DNA of 64,000 bases from Penicillus capitatus. Taxonomy: Eukaryota; Chlorophyta. Location: positions 62,001-126,000 of the forward strand of contig OZ287705.1 in assembly GCA_965649825.1 (NCBI GenBank), written 5' to 3'. Positions 10,377 through 22,628 of this stretch are shown here, one piece after another. The stretch's first letter is position 1. Each line of letters starts with the position of its first letter. The translations under genes were made by a program, and so were the position numbers. The notes below the pieces were generated by a model. The model did no database searches. It was not told the DNA's origin and saw nothing but the letters and a program-made list of their open reading frames with translations.

Positions 10377-12121
10377 ATTCCATACTAAGCAATTGAACGA
10401 CGCACGCACTCTGGATGTCGAATTTCAGGTTTCGACCCAAAGCCACAATCTTCGCGACAGCGTATCAACGACGTCGATCTGCAAACGGCAGTCGGTCTGA
10501 ACGACACGCGCAAAGGACGACGTTCTATCAACGTCTTCTTATTCTCTATCGCGTCTTTTTCTGTCAGTCTACTGCGGAATGCCTTAAGAATAACTGTCGA
10601 ACGTCGTTCTGTGATTTGACGGCGAGAGAAGACTATTCCGTCCGGCGTTGTCTGTTTGACAGCATTGGTTTTGTCGCCTCTTTGTGCGGATCGAGAGATT
10701 GTTAATCACGTTTGGCCGCGGAGCATGACATGAATGGCTGAGCCGTCCGTCCAAAGCAGTTACTTCTGTCGAGGTATTCGGACACAGAAACACGAAACGC
10801 TTCGACAGTATCCGCCATTCGGCTTTCCTGCCGAAGCAGAGCGTCTATACGTCTGTCCTCGATGCCATTTCATTTCAACAGAAGTGATAGAGTTCATCAA
10901 CAATAAAGGGGCTGTTCACCGTATCCGTCCTTTCATTGCTGACGGCCAGGAATAAACAATCGAGTAGAGCATCAAGTTTTACGTCAGAGACGAATGGTAG
11001 GTGCTTGTTTACCGCCTAAGGGTTCATAATAATGAAAAACCTTTTGACTGGGGGGAGTCAAGATTGTCGACCTGTAGGTGAAGGACCGACTCCTGTGCGA
11101 ACCTCAGTTGTCTTTTATATATTCGTTTCTCCATCTAGACAAACGACGACGTACAAACGTTGTAAGCTAGCTAGAAAGCAGTTTCCCTTGCCGTTGTGTA
11201 AAGTCGACATGCAGGATAAGGAAACAAGTAGATGGCCCGTTGTCCGGTGCGACAATGGCAGGGATCGAATGTCTAACAAACGGATCCGTCAGTTGAGCGG
11301 ATCAAAACGATGTCAACGGAGAGACACGGGCGCACAAACCGGACGCCATGGTCGGTGCATCTGCGCGTCGTCGTTACGATGTGCGATGGTGTAGGTGCGG
11401 AATCTGCGAAGGACGCTCTTCTTTGTCTGCGTGTCTGGATCAAAGCGACAGAGAAAGTGTCCGACAGATTGGAAGACGACGCTTGTCGAGGCCGACCGGG
11501 AAGTGCACGTAACGATCGCTTCCTACTCACTTACAGTGTACGTGATCTTTGACTGGTGTCCGTCCGACACACGTCTGACTGAGGTCATTGCGAAACCCTC
11601 GAACTCTGTTGTTCCTACCCCAAAGCAATGCGGCCGGGTGGGCTGCCCTTATCGAGGCAACGAACAAGTTAGCTAGCTCTAAAGGCGAACCGAGATCACG
11701 TGTTGTCCATTGTCCAAGACGATCGCCAGCACATTTTTTGAGCCAAAGAGCATTCGGCGCGGTTAATTCACAACATATGGTTCATAGAGTTCGAACGTGA
11801 TAACTCATGAGTTGGGTTGACACGTCTGTCCGAAGCCGAGGTTCATTAAGTAGCATACACTTATTTATTATTGGTAGCAACGGAACAGCAAAAGCGATGT
11901 GAAATTCAATGGATATTTTGACCATGTGACTGACACACGGGTGAAAGCATTCAAGTGGTCACCACTCATAAAGACCGAGGCGCTCGCAGTAGGATGAAAT
12001 AAAACTAGGCGCTGTGGTGTGGTGACTTGATTACAGTGCATGAGAGACGGACGGATGGCGTTCGCAGTGATGCTGCCTTTGCTGTCGAAACATGATGTCA
12101 CACGGACTTGGATGGATCGGC
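10377..12121. other. Intergenic stretch, nothing supported
   Basis: Both strands show only short frames with no motif, family similarity or splice pairing that I can defend. There is no tRNA-like fold and no obvious repeat. Confidence 0.4.
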
Positions 12122-13875
12122 CTAAAGTTGCCTCAACTTCTCCGGAAGGAACTTTCTCACGCTTTGCGGCAGGCGTTTCGTTGCTCCCTTCACCCATCCA
12201 ACGACTCTGGCTCTGCCCTTGTCGTTTTTGATCGATATCATCTGACAGTGCACCTCTCTAAAGAGATCTAGCATGCGTGGCACGTGATCGCTGTCGACGA
12301 TCTCCAAACGGATCCACAATCCCAGATGCATCTCCATACGTCCACGATCATCGCTTGCCATGTTGAGTCGTTGATCGAGACGGTTGACGCCTGAACAGGG
12401 AATGCCCGCCACTGCATGGATGTCCGAGTCGGTGCCGCTCTGACCAAACTCCAGCTCCAAGAATCCTTGTCCGAAGACGGCAACGCGAATCTTGTGTACG
12501 GCGCAGGAGTACAGGCGACGGTCGCCCCCCGAAGAGAGGCGGATGTCGACGAGGACCGTGTCCGCGTTTCTCAATTCGAGAGGGAGCATGTCGAAGGCCG
12601 CGGACAGGTCACTCAGCGACTGCACCTCGGTTCTCTCCATCTCGCGGTGTGACATGCCGTGGATCAACTTGTGGCCACGGCGACCGATGGCAAGCTCCAG
12701 GTCAAATGCGTGTCTTGCCGACGGCGATGAGGCGACGTCTGGCAGATGTAGGAGGCCAGGCAGCGAAGCAGCGTGTCCTGGGCGGAAGAAACCATCGTTG
12801 AGGGCCTCGGCCGCCGTCATTCTGGCACTGGGATCGCCATGCAGGAAGGACTTGACGAAACGAAGCGCCAGCCACTCCTCTGCAGAGCGGGCGCTGCAGA
12901 GGTCCCCGCCCAAGAGGCAGCGATCGTAAGGCCATCCAGACCAGCGACGGGTCACGGCGTCCAGAACGCGAACGGGATCCCAAACGGAACAGCCTGTGAG
13001 CAGAGCGCGTGGTGAGGACGGCCATGTATCCAACAGAGAGCTTACGGTTGAGGACTTCGAATGCCAGCATACCAAAAGACCACATGTCCATGGAGCGCTC
13101 TAGCGAGATGTGACTGGGATGTCGCATCAAGGCTCGGGTCAGTTCAGGGGGATCGTAAGGACTGCCACATCGGCACGGTATGCTCAACTCCTCCGCTCGC
13201 CCAGCGTACCCCAGGCTCACCAGTTTCCAGCAGAAGTCCTCGGAGAACCACATGACATGGGAGGAATGCAGATGTCCATGAACAATGCCGTGACCGTGAA
13301 GATAGTCAAGCGCTTCGAGAATCTGCACACAGACGACGATGCTGCCAACGCGTGTTTGCCCGAAGCAGCATGCACCTGATAGAGAAGGTTCTTCTGTTCC
13401 ACGCGCGAAAGCGAGCGTCTTGTCATTAGGTCCCCGACGGTCAGATCTCCTTTCTCCAGCACTAACAGTGGAGGAAGTCCGCTAGAAGCTGTTCGATGAT
13501 CGATCATCCTGCAGACCATGAGATGTGAAAACCGTGAGTCGGAGGATTTAGTGTTCTGTCACCTGCAAATGTATCTGCATCCGTCTGTAAGGGACTCGTG
13601 ATTTCTAACAGCGTTATCACAGCTTGAAGACCTTATGTCGAAGACCTTGACAAAAACATTCTTCCCGGTGCGCTGGTCCACAGCGAGATAGCAACAGGGT
13701 GGCGATGCTTGGCGTCTCTCCTGTGAAGTGCGTCTAGCAGTGACACCGTTGGAGAGGCGGAGAGACGTGGAGATTGCGACCTGTCGGCAACGAGGCCGTT
13801 TTCTATTAGCGGTTCGAGTCCCATCCCCCTTCGGTTGCGCGAGTCCTCGACGTTTTCGATATCATTGGACGACAT
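12122..13875 (-). CDS. Protein-kinase-like protein with degenerate active site and shared C-terminal domain (member 1)
   Basis: Five exons (13,875-13,792; 13,720-13,563; 13,508-13,376; 13,322-13,046; 12,993-12,122) join in phase to give 507 residues. The kinase fold is recognisable: CYLAVDQRTGKNVFVKVF carries the beta-3 lysine, LPPLLVLEKGDL is the hinge, and LEALDYLHGHGIVHGHLHSSH corresponds to the catalytic loop. A SMDMWSFGMLAFEVLNR helix and a FLHGDPSARMTAAEALNDGFF end follow. The loop aspartate and asparagine are missing (HGHLxxSH instead of HRDLKxxN), and DFG is replaced by VSLGYAG, so catalysis is unlikely. After residue ~300 comes a beta-rich region ending LWIRLEIVDSDHVPRMLDLF. It aligns by pattern with the ends of the genes at 20.5 and 25.3 kb. 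By family knowledge such proteins usually act as scaffolds or allosteric regulators. Confidence 0.85.
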
Positions 13876-14850
13876 TTATCTGCGGAGTCGATAAAACAAA
13901 ACAAGTCTCTGTTCGAAGTACGACAAAACGCTCACAATTCTAGACAACTTAAATGACAAGGCTGTCTGCCGATTGGACCGCAGAGTTTTGTACAACAGTG
14001 CCGAGGCGAAAAAACGACAAGAATGCCATCTCCCGAATGGTCGAGCGCACGAGGACCGTTGAATCCTTGCATTTGAAGCAACGCCTCTGTCGCCGACAAT
14101 GAAAACGGAGAGCCCAAAATCGGCTTCTAAAGCGTGACCTAGGCTTCTGTACCGCGGAGAGGGACACACGGGAACAAACATCGTCCCACGTTGCGATAAC
14201 GACGACAGAAGGCAACAAGGCGGACTGTTTGGACTCGAACGAAGTCCATCGAAAACGACGAAACGCAGCTCTGCCTAACAAAGCTATATGCACGGGAGGG
14301 AATACACATAATGAAGGGGGCAATAGCAAATTGCCTTTGGTCAAACCACGGACAGGCCTTTGTCTGTCACGAGTCACTCCTGTCCTTCTGCGCGCGAATT
14401 CAGGTCAGGAACGCCACGAGGACGGCACGTCGAAGGGCAATGTGCCTCATAGGCGCTATCTGCTGTCCATAGGTGCGTTATTAGCCTTCGTCCGCTCTAC
14501 TAGCATGGAGCCACGCGTTGTGCCCTCTTGCGCTTTCTGCAGTTGGAATGCCTGATTTCTCACATGCTCAACTCCGTCGCAGCTGCTCTGCAATCGTATG
14601 AGTAGAAATTGCCTCGTATTCAACATATCCTTACTCATGCCTTACTCATGCCATGTCAATACATCGTCATTTCTCGGTTTAAGGATATAAAACGATTCTC
14701 CACCTCAAACGCGGTTCTTGAGCGATTCCCCGTCTTCGGAGAGTGACACAGTCTCACCTGTAAAACGTTTGGCTAAGCACGTCGATTGCTTGACCGACTG
14801 ACCTCGCAAAGCCATTCGGTCTCGAGGCAGATTTCTTTCTGCCGAACACT
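13876..14850. other. Divergent intergenic region
   Basis: It separates two family members transcribed away from each other (13,875 minus, 14,851 plus). Only overlapping short frames on both strands are seen; probably promoter sequence for both. No convincing TATA element. Confidence 0.35.
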
Positions 14851-16154
14851 ATGGCCAGCAAAGCCGACGCAGGTACGACGGACGTTTTCTGCACGGCCTC
14901 GACCGACTGACTCGAGTGGCGTCTCTACCTTAGGAACGACTCACAAGTATCGGCGGGATTCGAAGTACGGTATGCCGTACTCTGTTCAACCAAGCTTCGC
15001 GTCCAGCATCGGCACATACGGAAACCGTCGCCAAAACACGGATGCTTCGCCCCGTGACTCGGAGGAGGGAACATCAGGTGACGTTGTCAGCATCGCCGCT
15101 CATCGCCTTCCTTTCGCCCCACACAAATCTCGCCGTGCTGCGCCTCTGATCAACCGTCCTTTGATTCCAATCAATACCCGGCGACAGTTATGCCTTGAAA
15201 AGCAGATAGACAATCAAGGTGCATCCCGAGACCGTTCGGCGATTCCATACGACTGATCTGTTTTTCAGGTGCGACGCAGACCTCTTTGGCATGGAACCTG
15301 CATATTGAACAAGAGACAGCATGCAGCACATCATGTGAGGTACACTACCCTCAACGATGCAGTCACTGCCCTGAGCTCTGTCTTGTGTGTAGACATCCGC
15401 AACTAGCAGTCCGCAAGACGCGCGCCGTTTGCGATTCGCTAACTCGACCGAGAGATGCGTAAAGGTCGAGGTCTCTGCGGAACGTCTGCGCCAAAACAGT
15501 CCTTCGACAGAGGCGCTGCTGTACAGGAAAGGCAGGAAGGCGCTGACGTTTCATGACAGCTGCAGTGATGACGGATTCGTCTTCGGTTCACGAGCAGGCG
15601 AGCATTGCCTCCTGCGCATTCGGATCGAGAGCGTCAACGACGACGCGATCATCCCGATTGAAAACGTGACGCATGTTCAGTTACTGCACCAGATGGGCCG
15701 AATGCGAAATCTCCAGATCGCTGAGACTAAGAACAGAGCATACGTTAAGGAGACGACGGCATTGCTGGAGCCCTGGATGCTGCGACGTCGCAGAGGCGCT
15801 GCTCGCGACGAGACGATGTTGACGGAAGAACTGATCTTCCAACTGCACATTCGTGTGGCTCTCGAGGGCGCGGGGCGCTGCGAGGACGATATAGTCAAGA
15901 CCTTCCGCTGGAGGACGGTGCCGAAAATGAAAATGACGGTGCCGCTGTGCTGGAAAGGAATTCGAATGGGAACACGAAGTCCTGCACCGTATTCATTACA
16001 GACAGACAGGACTCCGGTGCCGAACTCAATGGGTGATGGCCGAGTTGATTGTCGGAAAAGGAGATGGACACGCGGGAGAAGGGAGATGACGACCTTCTTA
16101 CCTGAAGTGTCATGGATTCATACCTTTAGCGTTTGTCGTGATATGGACACGTGA
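14851..16154 (+). CDS. Kinase-free protein carrying the shared C-terminal domain
   Basis: Four exons (14,851-14,872; 14,934-15,218; 15,269-15,339; 15,393-16,154) join in phase to give 379 residues. The first 120 residues are polar and probably disordered. From about residue 140 the text follows the pattern found after the kinase-like domains of the neighbours: CVKVEVSAERL, then GEHCLLRIRIESVNDDAIIPI with ENVTHVQLL, and later LTEELIFQLHIRVAL. The corresponding neighbour text at 22.2 kb is GKTYRFHIRVTPQ. No kinase motif is present. The last 80 residues are basic and may contain a missed intron. The domain is not one I recognise. This gene is the best evidence that it is an independent folding unit. 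Confidence 0.72.
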
Positions 16155-17949
16155 CGCCGTCGAACATGAACGGTAGCCGTGTCGTTGAAAGCAGTAAAAC
16201 GAACGTACTTGACGAATGGGTTTACATCGTGTGTGTCTCGAAAACACATTGCAGTGGGAAACAAATGGTCATAACATCTTCAAAAGTATCTTTGGTATTC
16301 TTTCGTTATTGTACCATACTCTAGCAGACATGGGTATAGGTTTGGTTATCCTGATCGGATGATGTCTATCATAGTGGGATCTGTGCATTTTTACTGTTAT
16401 CGTACTCGATGTAACGGAAATTGACTCTGCTTTTTCGCTGATCTACTTCCAGCAGCAACCAACACGATACGTACAATGCTCGTCTCTTCTCTCTGTATGC
16501 CAAAGCTCTGGCGAGAAATAATAAACCTTACATGTGTATCAGCTTCTGCCAAAAAGCACGTCATAGAGCCAGAATTAAGACAAAGAGACACGTTGGATCT
16601 TTTGGGAAAGTGTTAATCATTAAGATGTCACAAGACTGCCACATTTTGAATGTTGTGTTTGTGGTTCAGAATTGCGCGTGTGTATACGGCATCGGAGGAC
16701 ACGAAATTTTGTATCGCGTGCGCGTGTCTGGTAGAGTGGAAGGAGTGGTTGTTTGCACAAAACGTGCGTCGTTCTGACCCACCTGTGCACTGGAGTGAGT
16801 AAGCGCGATGCGTTCCTCAACGTTCTATCCAGGTGCGTACGTTCTAAAGAAATCCTCGCAGCGAGGCAGCAAGTCTCCCTGGTGAAATGTTAAACAGCGT
16901 GTCACCACTAGGTCGTTTTCGTTTCACGGCGAGAAAGCTTCGCGGGAGATCGTTGTGGGCCGGACGGCAAATCACTGTCTGCCCTCGTGGAAGATCGTCA
17001 TTTCGGGCGAAAGAAGAGTGGTCAGCAGTCGTTGGCGAGATCTGCAGTAGAAGAGAGGCGAAGAAGATTCAATCTGCTTGTAAGAAGTCAGACGGTTCTT
17101 CGTTGCCGACTCTTCGCCGGGCGACAAAGACGAGGAGGACATCTGCACAGCACTGCGTCGCCTTAGATTCTTTCCGGTGCATCGAGTAAGCGGTATGGAG
17201 TTGCGAAGGAGTGACGCCGATCATTTTAATCCCCGGTAATAAGAGGATAGCTTACAGATAGGTTTTTGTCATCAGATCTATACCTGACAGCTGCTGTTTT
17301 GATTTGTTTCATCAGATTTAGTTTTGAATAAGTGGGTGTCTGTCTGGAAAACCGGATCTCGGAATTCTAATGAGGACTCGTGGAGAGTAATTGTTTTCTT
17401 GTTTCAACGTCTGCATCATGTTGGCTGATGCAATGGACATCTGTCTCTTTTCATTTCATTGTCCAACTCGTTATGTTGTCTGCCAAGATGCGACGGAACT
17501 CCCGTTGCAGATTTAGCTGGTTATCGTTGCAAACTTATGGAACAGTGCGTGATATCTCCGACTTCAGATAATGCGTTCTTTGCATCTTTATTGTCTGCAT
17601 TTCATTCTGTTGAAAACAAAGAGGAAGTGATTTCACCAGTGTGTGATCTGCGTCTGAGGAAATCCTTCTTTGCTGAATTGTCTTGATCGTCAATGTCAAA
17701 TAACATTCTCACCACTCAATCTGGAATAACACATAAATAACAATAAACTTCATATCTTGTCCATTTGCCCTTAATGACTTGTCCGCGACACAGCGTATTG
17801 AGTACACGTATTGAATACTGCAAGTTGTGATGCGCACGAACTCCGCATCGACGGAAAGGAATCGAATGTTGTGCACACTCTGTGAATGAGAATTATGAAG
17901 ATTGAGTGTTCACTGCGTATCGCATTTTTTTCATTTCTGCTTTGGAATT
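16155..17949. other. Intergenic stretch, nothing supported
   Basis: AT-richer than the flanks, with only short frames. A 100-codon basic frame near 16,890-17,190 has no supporting feature. Nothing repeated or structured stands out. Confidence 0.4.
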
Positions 17950-17954
17950 GACTG

Positions 17955-18374
17955 TTGAAGTGTCACATTTCTAACCAGATTGTCTATCCTGTCCTGCCTG
18001 ACTTGCGCTGGACATTCGTCATCCAGTGTTCCGAGTTCAGAGTCGAAGTTAAATGCTTGAAGATGTATAACGAAGCATGTCTTTTCTCTGAGCTCCAGAA
18101 GGAAGCTGAAAGTGAAAGAACAGTAGAAGCAGTGATGGTCGACTGGAGCACTCTGGAGTACTTCCAGTTCGTTTCGTGGCAGAACGTCTTGTCTTTTCAA
18201 TCCTTGCGCTCTAATGATGTAAGCAAATCGTTGCCCCTGTCTGCTTGCCCATCTCTGTCACGGCGCGGTGGAGACGTCACATCAAAACGTACATACCTAA
18301 TTTCTGGCTGCGGGAACGGACCATCCAGGGTCGTCTATAGCGTCGAATACCTCGTCGCGTTTTCTGCAAGGTAA
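17955..18374 (+). pseudogene. Coding-like relic, possibly the end of the shared C-terminal domain
   Basis: A frame without ATG runs for about 139 codons. Its first 50 codons are almost unchanged in copy 1 (1-170), mostly with conservative or silent differences. The text LRWTFVIQCSEFRVEVKCLK followed by an EL..K helix resembles in spacing the end of the kinase-like family (IKLLFGEPVSRELEFHK at 22.5 kb). I infer a relic of that domain; an unrelated exon is possible. Confidence 0.35.
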
Positions 18375-18920
18375 GAAATGTGAACACAGAACATGAAACG
18401 TCATGTCGTCTACGAAAGCGCGAGCTTCTACCGCTGTCGTCGATCTGACGCCGAGTCGAACGCGCCCCGTCCAGAAGCACGATCAAATCGTTCAATCAAG
18501 AGTTGCTCTTACACAACTGAACGCCGTCATTTGCGGCGAACTTGACAGTCGGATGCAGAGGTGAATACTGTTCGTTGCATTCGCTCTGCTCAGACAGAGC
18601 GACAAGGAAAAAGAACAACAGCCATTCAAAAGCGGCATGACAAGCACTGCTCGCGGCAAAACGGAAGCACAGATAATCCACCCAGCAGCGGTATGTTCAC
18701 CTCACAGAGCATGAAAGCCACAAGAACGGCAAGAAAACGAAAATGGTGGATATCGAACAAGCCGACACAACATCAGGACCATCGACGATAGCAACGCCAA
18801 AAATTACCCTCGCCCTTGTTCATTCTAGGCGTCTATTACGTGCAAAGGCACAACGTAATGTACGTCTTAAACGACGCATCTTAGCGGAAAACTGTGAAAA
18901 AGATGGTGTGACGGAACTGG

Positions 18921-19515
18921 CTATGGGGTAAGGGTAGCAGTTTGGCGCAAGGGATTCGACGCCTGACCGTTGGCAAAAATCACTCCTGTACCCGTCATGC
19001 GTCCCTCGTCGATCACGGTCCAGACGAACGAAACGATCATGTTCGGATTTTCCGTTACGATGGTTCCCGTGAACTTACACGTCGTCACGTCGTATCTTGC
19101 CGCCATAGTGAGGGGAGTCGAAAGGGGTGGATTGGTGGAAAAATTCTCGGCGGTGCCCGTACCTGCGATAGAGAAGAGTTAGCGTGAGCGAATGCAGAAC
19201 GCTGTGGGTACACCTTGATAGATACTGCCCGTCACGGCAGACATGTCGACGCGGTAGGAGAAACTGCCGACGATACCCTCATTGACCACCACCCATTCAC
19301 CATCACTCGGACGCGCGCACACCGCCTTTTGGAGCACGACACGTTGCGGACGGTGTGGACCTTTCAATAAACCTTCGTCCGCTTCGGCAGCTGTCCAAAA
19401 AACGGCGGCCGTTACGAGGGCGACGAGGAAAACTACACACAGACAACGTTGCGTCGACGGGTCGGACGGCAGACGATGCGGCGAAGTTTGCCTCACCTTT
19501 GCGAAGGGCCATCAT
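18921..19515 (-). CDS. Small secreted protein, copy 2 (intact)
   Basis: Three exons (19,515-19,497; 19,432-19,214; 19,162-18,921) join in phase 1 at both junctions and give 159 residues. The signal peptide spans the first exon junction (MMALRK then VFLVALVTAAVFW), with a likely cleavage after the AAEA run. The mature part is about 135 residues with two Cys and ends in IVSFVWTVIDEGRMTGTG and a short tail. It is the intact relative of 1,435-2,032. Introns are 64 and 51 nt; the second carries a CGCTAAC branch site conserved in both copies. The family is not recognised. The extracellular location is inferred from the signal peptide and the sequons of the sister copy. Confidence 0.75.
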
Positions 19516-19648
19516 AGCTTTCGTTTCGAATAGATTTTTAGTGAGACGGCTGAGCTTCGAAAACCGACAAAAGTGTTCAGTCTCCGGGTCGGAAGGGAAA
19601 GTCGAATTCGCGTTCAAAGTTTATTCGTGAGGGCTCCTCTCCGCTGCG

Positions 19649-19656
19649 TTTAAATA
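19649..19656 (-). promoter_or_regulatory. TATA box of secreted-protein gene copy 2
   Basis: TATTTAAA on the minus strand, 134 bp before the first ATG and at the same distance as in copy 1, inside a conserved AGTCATGACTGCTAT context. Confidence 0.55.
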
Positions 19657-19689
19657 GCAGTCATGACTAATCGTTACGTGGGTTTTGGG

Positions 19690-19905
19690 TAATCGAAATG
19701 GACACATCGACGGCGAAAGGGCCATATGAATGCGCTGTCGTCAGCGTTACGTTGGCTGTAAAAGGGCGAAATGGACGATTGGATGACGGAAAGGTCACAT
19801 AAACGTGCAGACATCAGCGTTACGTTGGCTGCAAAAGGGCGAAATGGACGAATGGATGACGGAAGGGCCATATGAACGCGCTGTCGTCAGCGTCACGTTG
19901 GCTGC
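19690..19905. repeat. 73 bp tandem repeat upstream of the secreted-protein gene
   Basis: The text CAGCGTTACGTTGGCTG recurs at 19,742 and 19,815 and, with one change, at 19,888, giving a 73 bp period and nearly three copies. Each unit also carries a GGGCGAAATGGACGA segment and variants of GGGCCATATGAA. The first gene copy has one unit in the same promoter position (about 2,225-2,265). Confidence 0.75.
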
Positions 19906-20515
19906 AGGTTCGTGTCAAACCGTAAGGACACGTCTCTTCCACAGCTGGCAATGCATTATGCCTCCAGACAATCAAGCCATCGCTAAATCGAAACCAGCCT
20001 TCTTATCCGTACGACTGACGGACGTGACATCTGCATTCTTGGCGTTAGCAGTGATGACGCCGACGTCGATGACAATGGCTGTGATGACTCAGCTTTGGAA
20101 GGAAGGTCCTCTGGCTCCGTGAACGTCACACGTCACGTCAGGTGTCTGTCGCTATGCCTGCCGATAGACACATGCCACTGCGTCGTCTGCATGCGAAGGC
20201 GACGGAATCGGTCACGACAACGAACCCGAAATCCCCATATTCAGGTATGCGTGTCGCCGAACAACACACAGGGCGTTCTGCCCAATGACACTCGTAAACA
20301 AACTGCCGGACGTCATCGTTCTGCCTAGATCCGCAGCAGCTAATTGGACTGACCCCTCGAACTTACAGACATGTCAAACCCGCGCCCAACGAAGTCCTCT
20401 GCTTTTGACTCCGGTCCGAGAACCGACGACACTCGCCGAGAGCGACCGTCACCAGAGGGGAGAAGATTCAAGCTGCCCAGAAGCAAAAGAATAGGGTCGA
20501 GGGGTTCGGGAGAGC

Positions 20516-22628
20516 ATGAAAGAAGACGCGTGGACTCGACTCCAGATTCTGTCGTCCCGTCACCCATCGGCGCATCTTCTTCCCGTACCACCACCATTCC
20601 TAACACTCCAGTTCTGTGACACTGGCTGCCGAGCAGACCAGTCGGCGAGAGTGGAAGGACACTCGGTGCCCTTTCACGCTTCGGCAATACCGCCGAGATC
20701 ATCAAGTCTGCCTCCTACCCTCGTGAGAGACCCGCGCATCGCTCCCTTGCATCATCGCATCTATATGCGTGTTTTGCCAGAGCGAGGCACAGACATCGCT
20801 GTCCAGACTCGGCGACGAGGGAAGTGCTCATGTGGAGTTCTTGATGCAACTCAACTCGCTCAAGGATGGTCGGATGTTCGCCGGCAGGTACGTCGCCGAC
20901 GATAAGGTTCTGTCCACGAGGATGTGTGACCTTGCAGGTATCGGCTCGAGGAGCAAAGGATCCAAGGAAAACCGCACTGTCGCTACGCCGTTGAGAAATC
21001 CAACGGCCATCGCGTTTTTCTCAAGTTTTTCCCGCGCGATTCGACAGATTTTGAAAACGCTGTGGAAATCTACAGCGCATTAGATTCAGGAAACTCGCAC
21101 ATCAATAGGCAAACCCACTCACTACCCACAGTTCTCCTGCTGAAAGCGTTCGATCTTCGTTCAGACTGATAGAAACCATCGAAGGCATCTACGGCTTCCC
21201 TCCGTGTCTCGTCCTGGAGAGAGGCGACTACAGACTCGCAGAGAGAATCGCGAAAGGGCAGATGTCGCTCATCGATCAGAAGGCCATTCTCAATTCGGTA
21301 CGCCCCCCGTTCGACAATGCCGTCGACGCCGATCGTTTCTCCAGGTGCTCGAGGCGCTCGATCACATCCACTCCAGAGGAATCACTCATGGCAATCTCGA
21401 CCCATCACATCTTCTGTGGTTCGCCGCCGAGTGTTCCTGGAAACTGGTCGACCTCGAGTACGCATCGCGAGATGGCCGAGCAGCTGCACAGAACGAACCG
21501 AGCAGATACGCATCTCCAGAGTTCAGTCAGGCAAAGAGACGATCGAGGACTCCGATCAGACTCGCTCCGTCGGCAGACATGTGGTCGTTCGGCGTCATCG
21601 CCTTCGAGGTCTTGACCTGTGCGTCGTCTCTCTCCCGCAACGGTCTCCCAATGCGGTCCGTCTGTTCCCCTCAGGTTCTTCGGTGGCCGATTCTAGCGGC
21701 ATCATGGAGTACATCGACGGCAAACTGCAAGAGCCTCCTGCGGACGCAGAGCGGACGCTGGGGAGATGGCTGTCTGCGAATCCGCGAGGTCGCGTCGACT
21801 ACGGAAGCGAAGAGCAGAACCTCCGATTCATCCAGACTTTCCTCCACAAGGACCCGGACAGCAGGCGGACGGCAGTCGAGGCGTTGGAGGATCCCCTCTT
21901 TCGATCTGCCACGGATCTCTACCAACGCCAAGACAGCCACGAGATCGTGCGTAACCCCTCACTCATATCCACCCCACCAAACGACGGGACTGCTGCAGAA
22001 CGCCTTGGGCCCTTCGGAGGGGAGGGAAGAGCCTTCGATGCCTGACTGGGTCTGGACCATAGGGATCGTCAACCGCTTGAAGCTCGTGGTCGATGTGGAG
22101 TACCTGCCGAGCGACATCGGCGAGACGCTTCCCTTCTATCTGCGCACAGGCGAGCAGGCATGGATGTTCGACGATGACTACCTGCCAAGCCACCCCGTCT
22201 ACTTCATAAGACTCGGCAAGACATACCGTTTCCACATCCGAGTCACACCTCAATCCGACTCCGCCCTCATCGTCCGAAAGATTGTCTCCGTCACCGTGAA
22301 GCCTCCGGACTCGGATTCTGCCACACTGACTTTAGAACAGCGCCGCAGAGATGACGAGATCGCAGCCTTAGCACTGTTCCAACCTTCGTTGCTCGGGTCC
22401 AGAAGACTGCAAACAAAGTCGCCTCACTGGGGGACCGTCGATGAGAAGTATGTGAGGCTGGAGGTTGGCATCAAGCTTCTGTTTGGGGAACCAGTATCAC
22501 GGGAGCTCGAATTTCATAAAGCCATCTACTGTAGAGTGATCGGTCCTGGAAAAAAGTTAAGGTTTCATAAATTTTTGGGAATGATCAAAAATGAGAACGT
22601 TCTGCGTCGTCCTTTTGAGATGGAGTGA
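20516..22628 (+). CDS. Protein-kinase-like protein with degenerate active site and shared C-terminal domain (member 2)
   Basis: Seven exons (20,516-20,722; 20,781-20,887; 20,938-21,108; 21,165-21,297; 21,345-21,618; 21,675-21,946; 21,999-22,628) give 528 residues in one frame. After a Pro/Ser-rich N-terminus the N-lobe reads GRYRLEEQRIQGKPHCRYAV with the lysine in RVFLKFF. The hinge is PPCLVLERGDY. The catalytic loop is GITHGNLDPSHLLWF and the DFG position reads DLEYAS; the loop aspartate and asparagine are absent, so phosphotransfer is unlikely. ADMWSFGVIAFEVLTC and HKDPDSRRTAVEALEDPLF complete the fold. The C-terminal domain of about 200 residues includes AWMFDDDYLPSHPVYFIRLG and ends in a basic tail. 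The intron 21,109-21,164 has a GC donor (AG|GCAAAC) and is required for the correct hinge. It is in tandem with member 3. Confidence 0.86.

Larger units (their letters stand above)
17950..20040. repeat. Diverged direct duplication, copy 2
   Basis: Counterpart of 1-3,310. It is shorter because the promoter-distal part (about 2,400-3,200 in copy 1) has no equivalent. It carries the conserved coding-like island at 17,960-18,120, the hydrophobic block at 18,496-18,791, the second secreted-protein gene, its TATA box and an expanded tandem repeat upstream. Confidence 0.7.

Noticed and set aside
13795-13830. T-arm-like text GGTTCGAGTCCCAT suggesting a tRNA
   Set aside because: The flanking bases do not form a T stem and no acceptor, D or anticodon arms fit; it lies in the first exon of a kinase-like gene.
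21204-22628. 474-codon continuous frame across the second kinase-like gene
   Set aside because: It mixes true exons with intron and out-of-frame text. Comparison with the sister genes gives a seven-exon model with a different frame in between.
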